Assembly (NCBI GenBank): GCA_964540925.1
Contig: CAZIOR010000010.1
Coordinates: forward strand, 1 to 22,931
Origin: CAZFRF01 sp964540925
Lineage (GTDB): Bacteria > Patescibacteriota > Microgenomatia > Levybacterales > UBA12049
Length of the DNA stretch: 22,931 nt
Direction of reading: 5' to 3'
Part shown: positions 14,184 through 22,593 of the stretch, one piece after another
Layout of the letters: each line of letters starts with the position of its first letter
Position numbering within the stretch: position 1 is the first letter of the stretch
Translations under genes and position numbers: made by a program
Notes under the pieces: model-generated
Seen by the model: the letters and a program-made list of their open reading frames with translations, nothing else
Told to the model about the DNA's origin: nothing
Databases searched by the model: none

Positions 14184-14188
14184 GAAGA

Positions 14189-15223
14189 CTATTGTAAGAC
14201 TTTTATGCCTGGCAACTCTTCTCCACTTAAAAACTCTAGCATTGCCCCACCGCCAATAGAGACGAAATCAAAAAGACTAAGTAGATTCTGTTTTTGTAAA
14301 AAAGCGACTGTATCTCCTCCCCCAACTATTTTATATGCGCTTAATTTTGCAATACCTTCAGCTAAAATCCTAGTTCCCTCTGCAGATTTTTCCTCTTCTA
14401 CTAAACCCATAGGGCCATTCCAAACTATTGTTCCAGATTTAGTTGCAGCCTCAACAAATTCGTTAACGCTTTCAGTAGTCAAATCTTTTTGATCTGCAGT
14501 TAGGCTACCTATTAAAAGTTCTGATTTTTGCCCTTGAATTTTTTCATGAGCTACTTTTGCTAAAACTTTTGTATTTTCAACCAACTCTCCTCCAACCAAA
14601 ACTAAATCTGCAAAATGATGCATTTTTTCAACTAAGGGTAATTTTGTTTCTATTTTGGCTCCACCAATAATAATAGTAAGTGGTCTTACTGGTGAAGTTA
14701 AAACCTTTGCTAGTTCATCTATTTCTTTTTCCAATCTTAAACCTGCAAATGAGGGCAAATACTCTGTGACTCCAACTACTGAAGCATGCTTTCTATGAGA
14801 AGAGGCAAAAGCATCGTTAACAAAAATTTGTGCAAGACTGGCTAGCTTTTTACTAAATTCCGCATCATTTTCCTCTTCTTCTTTAAAAAATCTTAAATTT
14901 TCTAAAACGAAAACATTTTGAGCTAATTTCCAAGCCTTAAAGCCTTCTAAGTCCACTACTTCTGCGTGTGAATTAATCTTTTTGGCAATCCATAAGGCAA
15001 CTGGAGCAAGAGAATATCTTTTGTCTTCCCCTTCAGGCCTTCCTAAATGACCAGCTACTACGACTTGCGCACCTTGCCTAACTAAATATTCAAGGGTTGG
15101 AAACCAAGCATTTAATCTTGAATCATCAACAATATCGCCATTTTCTATTGGCACATCTAAATCTGCACGCAATAAGACAATTTTACCCGCTACATCTGTT
15201 TCTTGTATTTTTTTAAGTTTCAT
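14189..15223 (-). CDS. pgk: Phosphoglycerate kinase, short form
   Basis: It makes ATP from 1,3-bisphosphoglycerate. I start it at the ATG of 15221-15223, giving 344 residues; the frame extends 7 codons to a TTG inside the upstream gene. The ATG shares one base with the upstream stop (TAATG), a common coupling. Motifs are RADLDVP (19-25), GHLGRPEG (58-65), VLENLRFFKEEE (107-118), FVNDAFASSHRKHAS (134-148), GGAKIETKLPL (187-197), WNGPMG, and IVGGGDTVAF with the nucleotide-binding GGGDT. Typical Pgk has about 390-415 residues, so this one is trimmed by about 50, yet all main motifs remain. GGAG lies 11 bases before the ATG, rather far for a Shine-Dalgarno. Confidence 0.95.
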   Translation of the reverse strand: MKLKKIQETDVAGKIVLLRADLDVPIENGDIVDDSRLNAWFPTLEYLVRQGAQVVVAGHLGRPEGEDKRYSLAPVALWIAKKINSHAEVVDLEGFKAWKLAQNVFVLENLRFFKEEEENDAEFSKKLASLAQIFVNDAFASSHRKHASVVGVTEYLPSFAGLRLEKEIDELAKVLTSPVRPLTIIIGGAKIETKLPLVEKMHHFADLVLVGGELVENTKVLAKVAHEKIQGQKSELLIGSLTADQKDLTTESVNEFVEAATKSGTIVWNGPMGLVEEEKSAEGTRILAEGIAKLSAYKIVGGGDTVAFLQKQNLLSLFDFVSIGGGAMLEFLSGEELPGIKVLQ

Positions 15224-16254
15224 TAATCTGTAAACTCCTGACAAAACATCTGACCATAAATTCCACCATCTAAGACGCCTACTCCTAGCTTAGCAAAATC
15301 TGAAGACAAAATATTCGCCCTATGTCCTGGGCTTTGCATTAACCCTCGCATTGCTAAATCAGTATTAGGAGCTAAAGCCAGATTTTCTCCCGCAAAATTA
15401 AAAGCAATATCATACTGAGTCATGCGATCAAACGGAGTTAAACCTTCTGGAGTATAGTGAGAAAAATATCCTCTTACAAACATGTCTTTACAATGAACTC
15501 GTGCTAAATTAGTTAGAGACTCAGAAAAAGTCACTTCTTTTAGATTTCTTAATTTTCTTTCTTTGTTAACTAAATCAAGCATTTCTTTTTCAGCATTCTT
15601 ATCAATAGTTATTGCTTTAGGTTTTAATTTAAACTTTAAATCAACTATTTGATTACTTTTTGGCTCAATAGTTAAAAATGAAAGAGTATCGTTCACCGCC
15701 CCACCGAAAACTTCATTTAAACTTTTAGCAAAAACTTGAGTATTAGCTACAACTAAACTGCCAAATTTAGAATTAGTTACTGAATGTTTTAAGAAAACTG
15801 AAAAAGGTAAGGCAATTATTAAGCTGAAAATAAAAGCGGATAAAACAACTCCTGAGAAAAAACCTGGAATAGTTCCTAACAGTTTTTCAGCTAAAATTAA
15901 TTTATTAGTTCTAGGATTATTTTTAATAAAAATAGGAATATTTAAAGCAACTTTTTTTAAGATTACATTAAGTAGAATCTCAAATAAAATAGAAATTACT
16001 AAAAACCCAATTGCATTTGCAAAGCCCTGCGGCATACTTAAAAACTGAACTAAAAGCTTAGCAATTACACTATATAAAGTTAAGCCTAAAACAAACGAAA
16101 GTATAAAACTAACAAAATCAATTAAAGCGGAGAAAAAACCTAAAAAATATCCTTCAACTACAAAAACCAAGATTATTAAGATAAGTAGAATATCTATCCA
16201 ATTAATACCATATTTTCCTATAGATAAAAGATTAATGAGCAGATTAAAATCCAT
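15223..16254 (-). CDS. CvpA-like membrane protein fused to a CAP (SCP/PR1) domain
   Basis: 343 residues. The first 160 hold about four membrane helices (near 20-40, 45-65, 80-105 and 128-155) of the CvpA/colicin V production type. A linker leads to a CAP domain (about 220-343). This carries VNKERKLRNL, LARVHCKDMFVRGYFSHYTP, GENLA and SPGHRANILSS, the usual pattern with conserved His residues. The CAP part is probably outside the membrane. CvpA proteins relate to envelope transport and biofilm traits; bacterial CAP domains are often extracellular with unclear activity. It overlaps pgk by one base, so a surface protein is coupled to glycolysis. It diverges from the first PBP gene across 51 bases. 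Confidence 0.85.
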   Translation of the reverse strand: MDFNLLINLLSIGKYGINWIDILLILIILVFVVEGYFLGFFSALIDFVSFILSFVLGLTLYSVIAKLLVQFLSMPQGFANAIGFLVISILFEILLNVILKKVALNIPIFIKNNPRTNKLILAEKLLGTIPGFFSGVVLSAFIFSLIIALPFSVFLKHSVTNSKFGSLVVANTQVFAKSLNEVFGGAVNDTLSFLTIEPKSNQIVDLKFKLKPKAITIDKNAEKEMLDLVNKERKLRNLKEVTFSESLTNLARVHCKDMFVRGYFSHYTPEGLTPFDRMTQYDIAFNFAGENLALAPNTDLAMRGLMQSPGHRANILSSDFAKLGVGVLDGGIYGQMFCQEFTD

Positions 16255-16264
16255 AAAAATTATG

Positions 16265-16299
16265 CTTAATTGAATTAAGTATAGCTCAAATGGTATTAT
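16265..16299 (+). promoter_or_regulatory. Leaderless extended -10 promoter of first PBP, with palindrome
   Basis: TTGAAT (16270-16275), an 18-base spacer and TATTAT (16294-16299), preceded by TGG as extended -10. The ATG at 16306 is 7 bases beyond the -10, so +1 is the start codon. A perfect palindrome, CTTAATT-G-AATTAAG (16265-16279), overlaps the -35 and lies between the divergent CvpA-CAP and PBP genes, as an operator would. Confidence 0.65.
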
Positions 16300-16305
16300 T
16301 TAGGA

Positions 16306-18516
16306 ATGGAAAAAATAAAAAAATCCAAGTATTTATCTCCCAGAACTTATAAAAATATTAACCTTAAAACTTTAATGAAAAATAAATTTAAAATAATCTT
16401 TGCGGTTTTAGTATTACTTCTATGTATTGGCTTTTATTTTTTCATCTTAAAAGACCTACCTTTACCTACAAAACTTAGTAGTAATTCTGCTCCACAATCA
16501 ACTTTAATTTATGATCGAAATGGAAAATTACTCTATAATATCTACGATAAAAAGAATCAAACCTTCATTCCTCTATCCAGTATCCCTAAGTACATGCAGC
16601 AAGCAACAATTGCGATAGAAGACAGAAACTTCTATCAACATGGTGCAATTGATTTAAGAGGAATTACCAGAGCATTTTTTTCAACAGTGCTCAAAAAACA
16701 AGTTCAGGGAGGCTCTACTCTAACCCAGCAACTTGTTAAAAACAGTCTGTTGAGCCAAGAAAGAACTTTACCTAGAAAAGCTAAGGAAATACTTTTGTCA
16801 TTTGCTACTGAATTTATTTATTCTAAAAATCAAATTCTAGAAATGTATCTAAATCAAAGTCCATATGGCGGCCCTGCTTATGGAATAGAAGCAGCATCAC
16901 AAACATATTTCGGCAAACACGCAAAGGAATTAAATTTGGAAGAATCTGCGCTTCTTGCTGGACTCCCTCAATCCCCCACTTATTATTCTCCGTTTGGATC
17001 AAGACCTGACCTAGCTAAACAAAGACAAATAGAAGTATTAAGGGCTATGCAAGAACAAGGCTATATAACTGCTGACCAAGAAAAAAAGGCAGAAAAAGCT
17101 AATTTAAAATATAAAAAAATCTCAAATAGCATCGAGGCTCCACATTTTGTTTTATATATTAAGGATTTGTTAATTCAAAAATATGGAGAAAAAGTAGTCG
17201 AAGAAGGAGGACTTAAAGTTACTACGTCACTAGACTTAGATATTCAAGATATGGCACAAGCTTCAGTTGCAGCAGAGGTTAATTCTTTGCCTTCTTACTA
17301 TCATGTGACAAATGGTGCAGCAATTGTAACTAATCCTGCAACAGGAGAAATTTTAGCGATGGTAGGATCAAAAGATTACTTTGATACTAGTATCGATGGC
17401 AATGTTAATATTACAACTGCCTTAAGGCAGCCTGGATCATCAATTAAGCCTGTTAATTATGCTGTTGGACTTATCAATAACTATAGTGCGGCTACAACTT
17501 TTATAGATCAAGCTATTTGCTTTCCAAATCAAGGCGGTAAGGAATATTGTCCTGTAAATTATGATGGAAAATGGCATGGTTTAGCTTCAATGCGCATTTC
17601 CCTCGGAAACTCGTTCAATATTCCGGCTGTAAAAATGCTAAAACTTAACGGCTTAAAAGCAATGATAGCTACAGCTTCAGCTATGGGAATAACCACATTC
17701 AATAACTCCACTGATTATGGCCTATCATTAACACTTGGAGGAGGAGAAGTAAGAATGCTAGATATGGCACAAGCCTTTGGAGTTTTTGCCAATAATGGCT
17801 ATAAGGTTAACCTGCATCCAGTTCTTAAAATAGTAGATAAAAATGGAAAAGTTTTGGAAAAATATGATGCACCAAAAAGTCCTATTTTTGGCAAAAAAAT
17901 CTTACCTGATGGTGTAGCTTTTATTATTTCTGATATCTTAGCGGACAATGGAGCAAGACTTGCAGCATTTGGCCCTAGCTCAGAGTTAAGAATTCCAGGC
18001 CAAATAGTCTCAGTCAAAACCGGAACAACAAATGACTATCGTGATAACTGGACAATTGGCTATACGCCTTCCATGCTTGTCGCTACTTGGGTTGGTAATA
18101 ATGACAACAGCCAAATGAATGGAGTTGTTTCGGGAGTAACAGGTGCTGCTCCGATCTGGAACGATATTATGTCTTATCTTTTAAGAGGAAAAACTCCAGA
18201 GTCTATTCCGCAACCTGCAAATGTTATTCAAAAAACTATTTGCTCAGACACAGGTCTTCTACCTCCCCCACCAGGATCAAGTTCTTCTTGTCCAACCAAA
18301 CAAGAGTATTTTATTAGAGGCAGCGAACCTAAAACAGGTGCCTCAGCTAGTACACCAACTTTTGTTGATAAAACTACCCAAGATCTTCCTAAAAAAGGTC
18401 AAACAGATAATTTAGAACAAAAAGATCAAGTTATTTACACCGATCCAACCGGAGATCAATACTGCTTAACTTGTCCGCACCCAAGCACAACACCTTCACC
18501 TACGCCAGGACAATAA
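16306..18516 (+). CDS. Class A penicillin-binding protein (glycosyltransferase-transpeptidase), copy 1
   Basis: 736 residues, PBP1A type. A cytoplasmic basic tail is followed by one membrane helix (about 28-49). The GT51 glycosyltransferase domain has catalytic E105 (IAIEDRNFYQHG) and QGGSTLTQQLVKN. The transpeptidase domain has SxxK at S378-K381 (QPGSSIKP), SxN at S436-N438 (GNSFNIPAVK) and K571-T-G (VKTGTTNDYRDNW). The C-terminal tail is rich in P, S and T, with a few cysteines. It polymerises and crosslinks peptidoglycan on the outer face of the membrane. It is followed after 60 bases by a paralogue in the same direction. There is no usable Shine-Dalgarno; initiation looks leaderless. Confidence 0.96.
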   Translation: MEKIKKSKYLSPRTYKNINLKTLMKNKFKIIFAVLVLLLCIGFYFFILKDLPLPTKLSSNSAPQSTLIYDRNGKLLYNIYDKKNQTFIPLSSIPKYMQQATIAIEDRNFYQHGAIDLRGITRAFFSTVLKKQVQGGSTLTQQLVKNSLLSQERTLPRKAKEILLSFATEFIYSKNQILEMYLNQSPYGGPAYGIEAASQTYFGKHAKELNLEESALLAGLPQSPTYYSPFGSRPDLAKQRQIEVLRAMQEQGYITADQEKKAEKANLKYKKISNSIEAPHFVLYIKDLLIQKYGEKVVEEGGLKVTTSLDLDIQDMAQASVAAEVNSLPSYYHVTNGAAIVTNPATGEILAMVGSKDYFDTSIDGNVNITTALRQPGSSIKPVNYAVGLINNYSAATTFIDQAICFPNQGGKEYCPVNYDGKWHGLASMRISLGNSFNIPAVKMLKLNGLKAMIATASAMGITTFNNSTDYGLSLTLGGGEVRMLDMAQAFGVFANNGYKVNLHPVLKIVDKNGKVLEKYDAPKSPIFGKKILPDGVAFIISDILADNGARLAAFGPSSELRIPGQIVSVKTGTTNDYRDNWTIGYTPSMLVATWVGNNDNSQMNGVVSGVTGAAPIWNDIMSYLLRGKTPESIPQPANVIQKTICSDTGLLPPPPGSSSSCPTKQEYFIRGSEPKTGASASTPTFVDKTTQDLPKKGQTDNLEQKDQVIYTDPTGDQYCLTCPHPSTTPSPTPGQ

Positions 18517-18519
18517 TAC

Positions 18520-18548
18520 TTTAATTTTTTTTATACCTATAGTATAAT
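18520..18548 (+). promoter_or_regulatory. Promoter of second PBP
   Basis: A perfect TATAAT (18543-18548) with a poor -35 (TTTAAT, 18520-18525) at 17 bases. CCTAT and ATAGG flank the -10 as a small inverted repeat. The predicted start is near 18555, with a 22-base U-rich leader lacking a good Shine-Dalgarno. Confidence 0.55.
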
Positions 18549-18576
18549 AGGCTAGCTTCAGGTTTTATTATTTTTT

Positions 18577-20871
18577 ATGCAAATCTTAATCTTAATTTTG
18601 AATATCATTCTTGTGGTTTTATCAACCATAGGAGAGGTTGTGATTTTGCTAACTAAATTAGTTTTTAGCCTCATTTTTGCAATCATAAGTTTTGGCTTTC
18701 GCAAAATCCTCGCTTTTTTTAGATTAATCAAAAATACAATTAAAACGTTTACTAATGCTCTTAAAGCTATAGATACAAAAACCAAAATGGCAAGTTTTAG
18801 GCTTTTTTTATCATTTAAATCCTTTAAAAGAAACGTTAATCAAAAAAAGAAAAGTCTTAAAAAAACTAAGCAAGAAAAAGAAATCGAAAGAAATCAAATT
18901 ACAATCTACCCTGTTCCCCGTTATCTAAAACTAAAATTTAAGTTTTTCTTGTTTGGTTTTGTGGTTTGTTTTATTTTTGTTTTAATTCCCGTTTATATTT
19001 ACTTCTTCTTAAACTCATTACCTAATCCAAAGCAATTGTCAGAAAGAGCAATTCCGCAAACTACTAAGATTTATGATCGCCATGGTAAACTTTTGTATCA
19101 AATTTATGCCAATGAAAATAGGACCTTGGTTCCCCTATCAACTCTTCCCAGGGATTTAATTGATGCAACCATTGCTATTGAAGATAAAGATTTCTATAAA
19201 AATCCAGGATTTGATATTAACGCCATAACTAGAGCCGCAATTGCAGATTTATCAGGCAAACCAATCCAAGGAGGCTCAACGATTACGCAACAGTTAATTA
19301 AATCAACATTGCTTACCCCAGAAATTACTATCGAAAGAAAAATTAAAGAAATAGTTTTGGCTTTCTGGGCGGAAAAGATTTATACCAAAAATCAAATCTT
19401 AGAGATGTATTTTAATCAAGTACCTTATGGTGGAACTGCTTGGGGAGTTGAATCAGCAGCAGAAACCTATTTTGGTAAAAACGTTAAAAACTTAGATCTT
19501 GCCCAAAGCGCGTTTCTCGCAGGAATGCCTCAAGCGCCAAGCGATTATTCTCCTTATGGTCAAAATCCTAATCTCTGGAAAAAAAGACAATTAGAAGTTT
19601 TGAAAAAAATGTATGATCTAAAATATATTACCAAGGAAGAAAGAGAACAGGCTGAAGCAGAAGAGCTTAGTTTTGAATCACCTCAAACACCAATTTATGC
19701 TCCTCATTTTGTTATGTATGTTAAGGACTTACTGATTAAAAAATATGGCTTAAATTTAGTTGAAAAAGGTGGCTTAAATGTTATTACCAGCCTTGATCTG
19801 GAAACCCAAGATGCAGCACAAGATATTGTTAAGCAAGAAATTGACAATGATATTAATTTAAATATATCTAACGGAGCAGCTTTAATAACCAATCCTAAAA
19901 ATGGTGATATTCTAGCTATGGTTGGTTCAAAAGACTATAACGAACCAAACTTTGGAGCAGTTAATTTAACAACCTCCTTAAGACAACCTGGATCCTCAAT
20001 CAAGCTCGTTACTTACGCAGCAGCTTTGTCTAACGGCTACACTGCAGCATCAATTCTTGAAGATACACCAGTTACTTATACGAGTCCTGGTGGACCAGCT
20101 TATTCACCTGTAAATTATGATGGAGCTTTTCACGGTAGGGTTCCATTAAGACTAGCTCTGGCAAATTCATTCAACATACCTGCTGTAAAACTACTCAATA
20201 AAATGGGAGTACCAACCATGGTAAATCTAGCTAAAAAGATGGGAATAACAACTTGGAAAGATCCGCAAAACTATGGCTTATCCATAACCTTAGGAGCAGC
20301 TGAGGTAAAAATGACAGATATGGCAACTGTCTATGGAACAGTTGCTAATTTAGGTAAAAAAGTTGAAGTTAATCCTTTACTTAAAGTGAGTGATTATTCA
20401 GGTAATGTTTTGTATCAAAAAAATAATACTAACGGAGAAAATGTTTTAGACGAATCAGTTGCCTACATTCTTTCAAATATACTAGCTGATAATAAAGCTA
20501 GATCTCTAGAGTTTGGCTCAAATTCTCCACTTAATATTCCCGGAAGAGTTGTATCTGTTAAAACAGGAACTACTGACAGTAAAAGAGATAACTGGACAAT
20601 CGGTTTTACTCCTTCTTATTTAGTAGCAGTTTGGGTAGGAAACAATGATAATTCGCCAATGAGTCAAAATTTAGCTTCAGGAATAACAGGAGCCGCGCCA
20701 ATTTGGAATAAATTAATGACAAATTTACTTGCAAATCAAAATAACGTTCCCCAAAGAAAACCTGCAAATATTGTTTCCAAAAACTGCTTTGGAGGAATTG
20801 AATATTTTATTAAAGGAACTGAGGGATCATGTATTTCTAGCGCAACTCCAAGTGCTAGTTTTAAGAATTAA
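18577..20871 (+). CDS. Class A penicillin-binding protein, copy 2
   Basis: 764 residues, a paralogue of the preceding gene. It differs by a longer N-terminus: a first hydrophobic stretch (about 1-50), a basic K/R-rich region (about 50-120), then the usual membrane anchor (about 125-147). GT51 has E202 (IAIEDKDFYKNPG) and QGGSTITQQLIKS. The transpeptidase has S473-K476 (QPGSSIKL), NSFNIPAVK and K662-T-G (VKTGTTDSKRDNW). All catalytic residues are present, so both copies should be active. The extra N-terminus may add a second membrane pass or a partner site. Its last 11 bases overlap the 3' end of the convergent rpe gene. Confidence 0.96.
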   Translation: MQILILILNIILVVLSTIGEVVILLTKLVFSLIFAIISFGFRKILAFFRLIKNTIKTFTNALKAIDTKTKMASFRLFLSFKSFKRNVNQKKKSLKKTKQEKEIERNQITIYPVPRYLKLKFKFFLFGFVVCFIFVLIPVYIYFFLNSLPNPKQLSERAIPQTTKIYDRHGKLLYQIYANENRTLVPLSTLPRDLIDATIAIEDKDFYKNPGFDINAITRAAIADLSGKPIQGGSTITQQLIKSTLLTPEITIERKIKEIVLAFWAEKIYTKNQILEMYFNQVPYGGTAWGVESAAETYFGKNVKNLDLAQSAFLAGMPQAPSDYSPYGQNPNLWKKRQLEVLKKMYDLKYITKEEREQAEAEELSFESPQTPIYAPHFVMYVKDLLIKKYGLNLVEKGGLNVITSLDLETQDAAQDIVKQEIDNDINLNISNGAALITNPKNGDILAMVGSKDYNEPNFGAVNLTTSLRQPGSSIKLVTYAAALSNGYTAASILEDTPVTYTSPGGPAYSPVNYDGAFHGRVPLRLALANSFNIPAVKLLNKMGVPTMVNLAKKMGITTWKDPQNYGLSITLGAAEVKMTDMATVYGTVANLGKKVEVNPLLKVSDYSGNVLYQKNNTNGENVLDESVAYILSNILADNKARSLEFGSNSPLNIPGRVVSVKTGTTDSKRDNWTIGFTPSYLVAVWVGNNDNSPMSQNLASGITGAAPIWNKLMTNLLANQNNVPQRKPANIVSKNCFGGIEYFIKGTEGSCISSATPSASFKN

Positions 20872-21484
20872 GAGCTCTATTTAATTTCTCAAAAGCTTCA
20901 ATTGGGTTCTGGGAAAATAAAAAACTTGTTGTCACAAATCTATTAGCACCTGCTGATTTTGCCAATACAATTGTCTCATCATTTATTCCCCCATCAACTT
21001 CAATCGGTATAAAACTTTTTTCCCTTAAAGCTTTAATTTTATCTAATACGCTTTGATTAAAGTTCTGACCAGATGCTCCAGCTTTTACGCTCATAAGTAG
21101 CACTACATCTAAATCATCTAAAGAAACAGTTATCTTATTTAAATCTGTATTCAAATCTAGAGCAAGTCCTACTTCTCCTAAAATTTGGCCCTTAGCAATA
21201 AATTCCTCTAAGTCTTGCATCATTTCAATGTGCCCAATAAAGCGTCTAAATCCAGCTTTTGCAAAGGGCTCTAAGTACTGCAGGGGGTTATCAACCATAA
21301 GATGAACCTCTAAATTAAACTCTTCTTTATATTTACTAAAAAATTCTGGATCTAAAAAAGAAGTATTAGGAGAAAATACACCATCTATTAAATCAATGTG
21401 AAGAGTTTTAGCAAAATGCTTAACTAAATTTATTTTTTCATCAACCTTAACTTCTTCTTTTTCTAATATTCCAGGGATTATCAT
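20861..21484 (-). CDS. rpe: Ribulose-phosphate 3-epimerase, divergent
   Basis: A 207-residue TIM barrel that interconverts ribulose-5-phosphate and xylulose-5-phosphate. The four metal/catalytic residues are kept: H29 and D31 (LHIDLIDG), H61 (VHLMVDNP) and D164 (IEVDGGIN). LLMSVKAGASGQNF is the phosphate-loop region. It differs from typical Rpe: the N-terminal PSIL is PGIL, and the usual NPGFGGQ is KAGASGQ. A related sugar-phosphate epimerase such as AlsE/allulose-6-phosphate 3-epimerase is therefore possible. It overlaps rpiB by ATGA, and that pairing supports the pentose-phosphate role. Confidence 0.88.
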   Translation of the reverse strand: MIIPGILEKEEVKVDEKINLVKHFAKTLHIDLIDGVFSPNTSFLDPEFFSKYKEEFNLEVHLMVDNPLQYLEPFAKAGFRRFIGHIEMMQDLEEFIAKGQILGEVGLALDLNTDLNKITVSLDDLDVVLLMSVKAGASGQNFNQSVLDKIKALREKSFIPIEVDGGINDETIVLAKSAGANRFVTTSFLFSQNPIEAFEKLNRALNS

Positions 21485-21921
21485 TCTAATTTTTTAATTT
21501 CCTCAATTCTTCTTATGTGTCTTTTAAGATTTGAAAAAGGTGTATTTAAAAATATCTTAACTAAATCTAAAACTTCTGTCTCACTTACGAATTCGCTACC
21601 TAAAGATAAAACGTTTGCATCATTATCCTCTCTTGCAAGTTTTACGTTTTCTTTGTTAAATCCTAAAACTGCTCTAACATTGGGAAATTTATTAGCTACA
21701 ATTTCCTCACCAGTACCTGATTTTCCAAAAACAATACCTCTAGAATTAGAATCTTGAGAAACTTTTTCAGCAGCTTTGGCAATAAAGAGAGGATAATCGT
21801 CATCTGGTTCTGGACTAAAATCACCACAGTCTTCATATAAAATATTACTGTATTCCAAATAATCGATGACTTTATTTTTTAATTTAAATCCTGCGTGGTC
21901 TGATGCAAGATAAACTTTCAT
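21481..21921 (-). CDS. rpiB: Ribose-5-phosphate isomerase B (LacA/RpiB family)
   Basis: 146 residues converting ribose-5-phosphate to ribulose-5-phosphate. The motifs are YLASDHAG (4-11), the DYP of PDDDYPLF, FGKSGTGEEIVANKFPNVRA (65-84) and AREDNDANVLSLG (97-109). The catalytic Cys of E. coli RpiB is absent. The loop reads GKSGTGEE, like the actinobacterial GGSGNGEQ, in which a Glu (here about E72) takes over. It starts one base into the stop of the LytR_C gene (TAATG), with AGGA 5 bases ahead, and overlaps rpe downstream. An RpiB-Rpe pair interconverts pentose phosphates for nucleotide supply. Confidence 0.92.
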   Translation of the reverse strand: MKVYLASDHAGFKLKNKVIDYLEYSNILYEDCGDFSPEPDDDYPLFIAKAAEKVSQDSNSRGIVFGKSGTGEEIVANKFPNVRAVLGFNKENVKLAREDNDANVLSLGSEFVSETEVLDLVKIFLNTPFSNLKRHIRRIEEIKKLE

Positions 21922-22523
21922 TACTTTCCTATTATAACTAAAGCGTCAGAAGAATTGCTATCTTCCAAATCTGTAGAAGTATCACCAACTGTATATTTGG
22001 TATTTAAATCCTTTTTAAGTAAAGATAAAAATTGTTGAGAAGATTTTTTAATTTTGATAGCTACATTTACATAATCATAGTTATCAGCATTAGCAGTTGA
22101 GGAAACAACATAACCTAAGCCTGTTAAGAAATCTTTGGCTGTACCTGCAACCCCTGCTTCTCCACTTCCATTTTGAACGGTTATACTCAAATCACTTCTA
22201 TCAAGTCCTGATGTGCTATCAACAGGCGCAGATGTTACCTTAGGAGTTGGGGTCTGGCTGGGCTCACTTGTCGGTGCTGTTGTCGGAGTTTCTTCAATAG
22301 TTGGAGTTGGAGTATCTGTTGGCGCTTCTCCTAAAGTAGGAGTAGCTTGACTTGGTTCTTGAGGTAAACTATCTGGTTTTGAAGAGCCACCAATTAAGTT
22401 ATACCCAACAATTGCTATGACAATAAACACAAATACAGCTAAAAGATAAATAAATCTTTTATTAATCTTTTTCTTTGGGGCAGCTGCAAATTGTGGAGAG
22501 GCTTCAAATTGGTTTTCTTCCAT
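21921..22523 (-). CDS. Membrane-anchored LytR_C-domain protein
   Basis: 200 residues from the ATG at 22521-22523. The frame extends 11 codons upstream, but MEENQFEASPQFAA is a more usual beginning. A basic patch (KKKINKR, about 18-24) precedes one membrane helix (about 24-46). A P/T/S/E-rich spacer (about 50-110) follows, then a LytR_C domain (about 115-200) with SITVQNGSGEAGVAGTAK and the final SDALVIIGK. LytR_C domains often follow LytR-CpsA-Psr domains, which attach polymers to the wall; here the catalytic LCP part is missing. It is probably an extracellular wall-associated protein. It heads the rpiB-rpe operon. A weak promoter (TTGAAA at 22559-22564, TACTCT at 22536-22541) may serve it. 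Confidence 0.8.
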   Translation of the reverse strand: MEENQFEASPQFAAAPKKKINKRFIYLLAVFVFIVIAIVGYNLIGGSSKPDSLPQEPSQATPTLGEAPTDTPTPTIEETPTTAPTSEPSQTPTPKVTSAPVDSTSGLDRSDLSITVQNGSGEAGVAGTAKDFLTGLGYVVSSTANADNYDYVNVAIKIKKSSQQFLSLLKKDLNTKYTVGDTSTDLEDSNSSDALVIIGK

Positions 22524-22584
22524 GTTTGCGTTCCAAGAGTAACATAATAAAAACATATTTTCAATTATTAAATTAGCTTCAATT

Positions 22585-22593
22585 TGTTATAAT
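22585..22593 (+). promoter_or_regulatory. Extended -10 promoter at the coiled-coil gene
   Basis: TGT followed by a perfect TATAAT (22588-22593); the -35 (TTATTA) is weak. Seven bases later is an in-frame GTG (22601), so the message would have about one untranslated base. The in-frame ATG at 22592 overlaps the -10 itself. Confidence 0.6.

Noticed and set aside
15224..15244. TTG start for pgk, 7 codons upstream
   Set aside because: It lies within the CvpA-CAP gene; the ATG at 15221-15223 gives the usual one-base coupling and normal Pgk N-terminus.
18517..18576. Terminator between the two PBP genes
   Set aside because: There is a T-rich run but no GC-containing stem before it; the small CCTAT/ATAGG repeat surrounds a -10 element.
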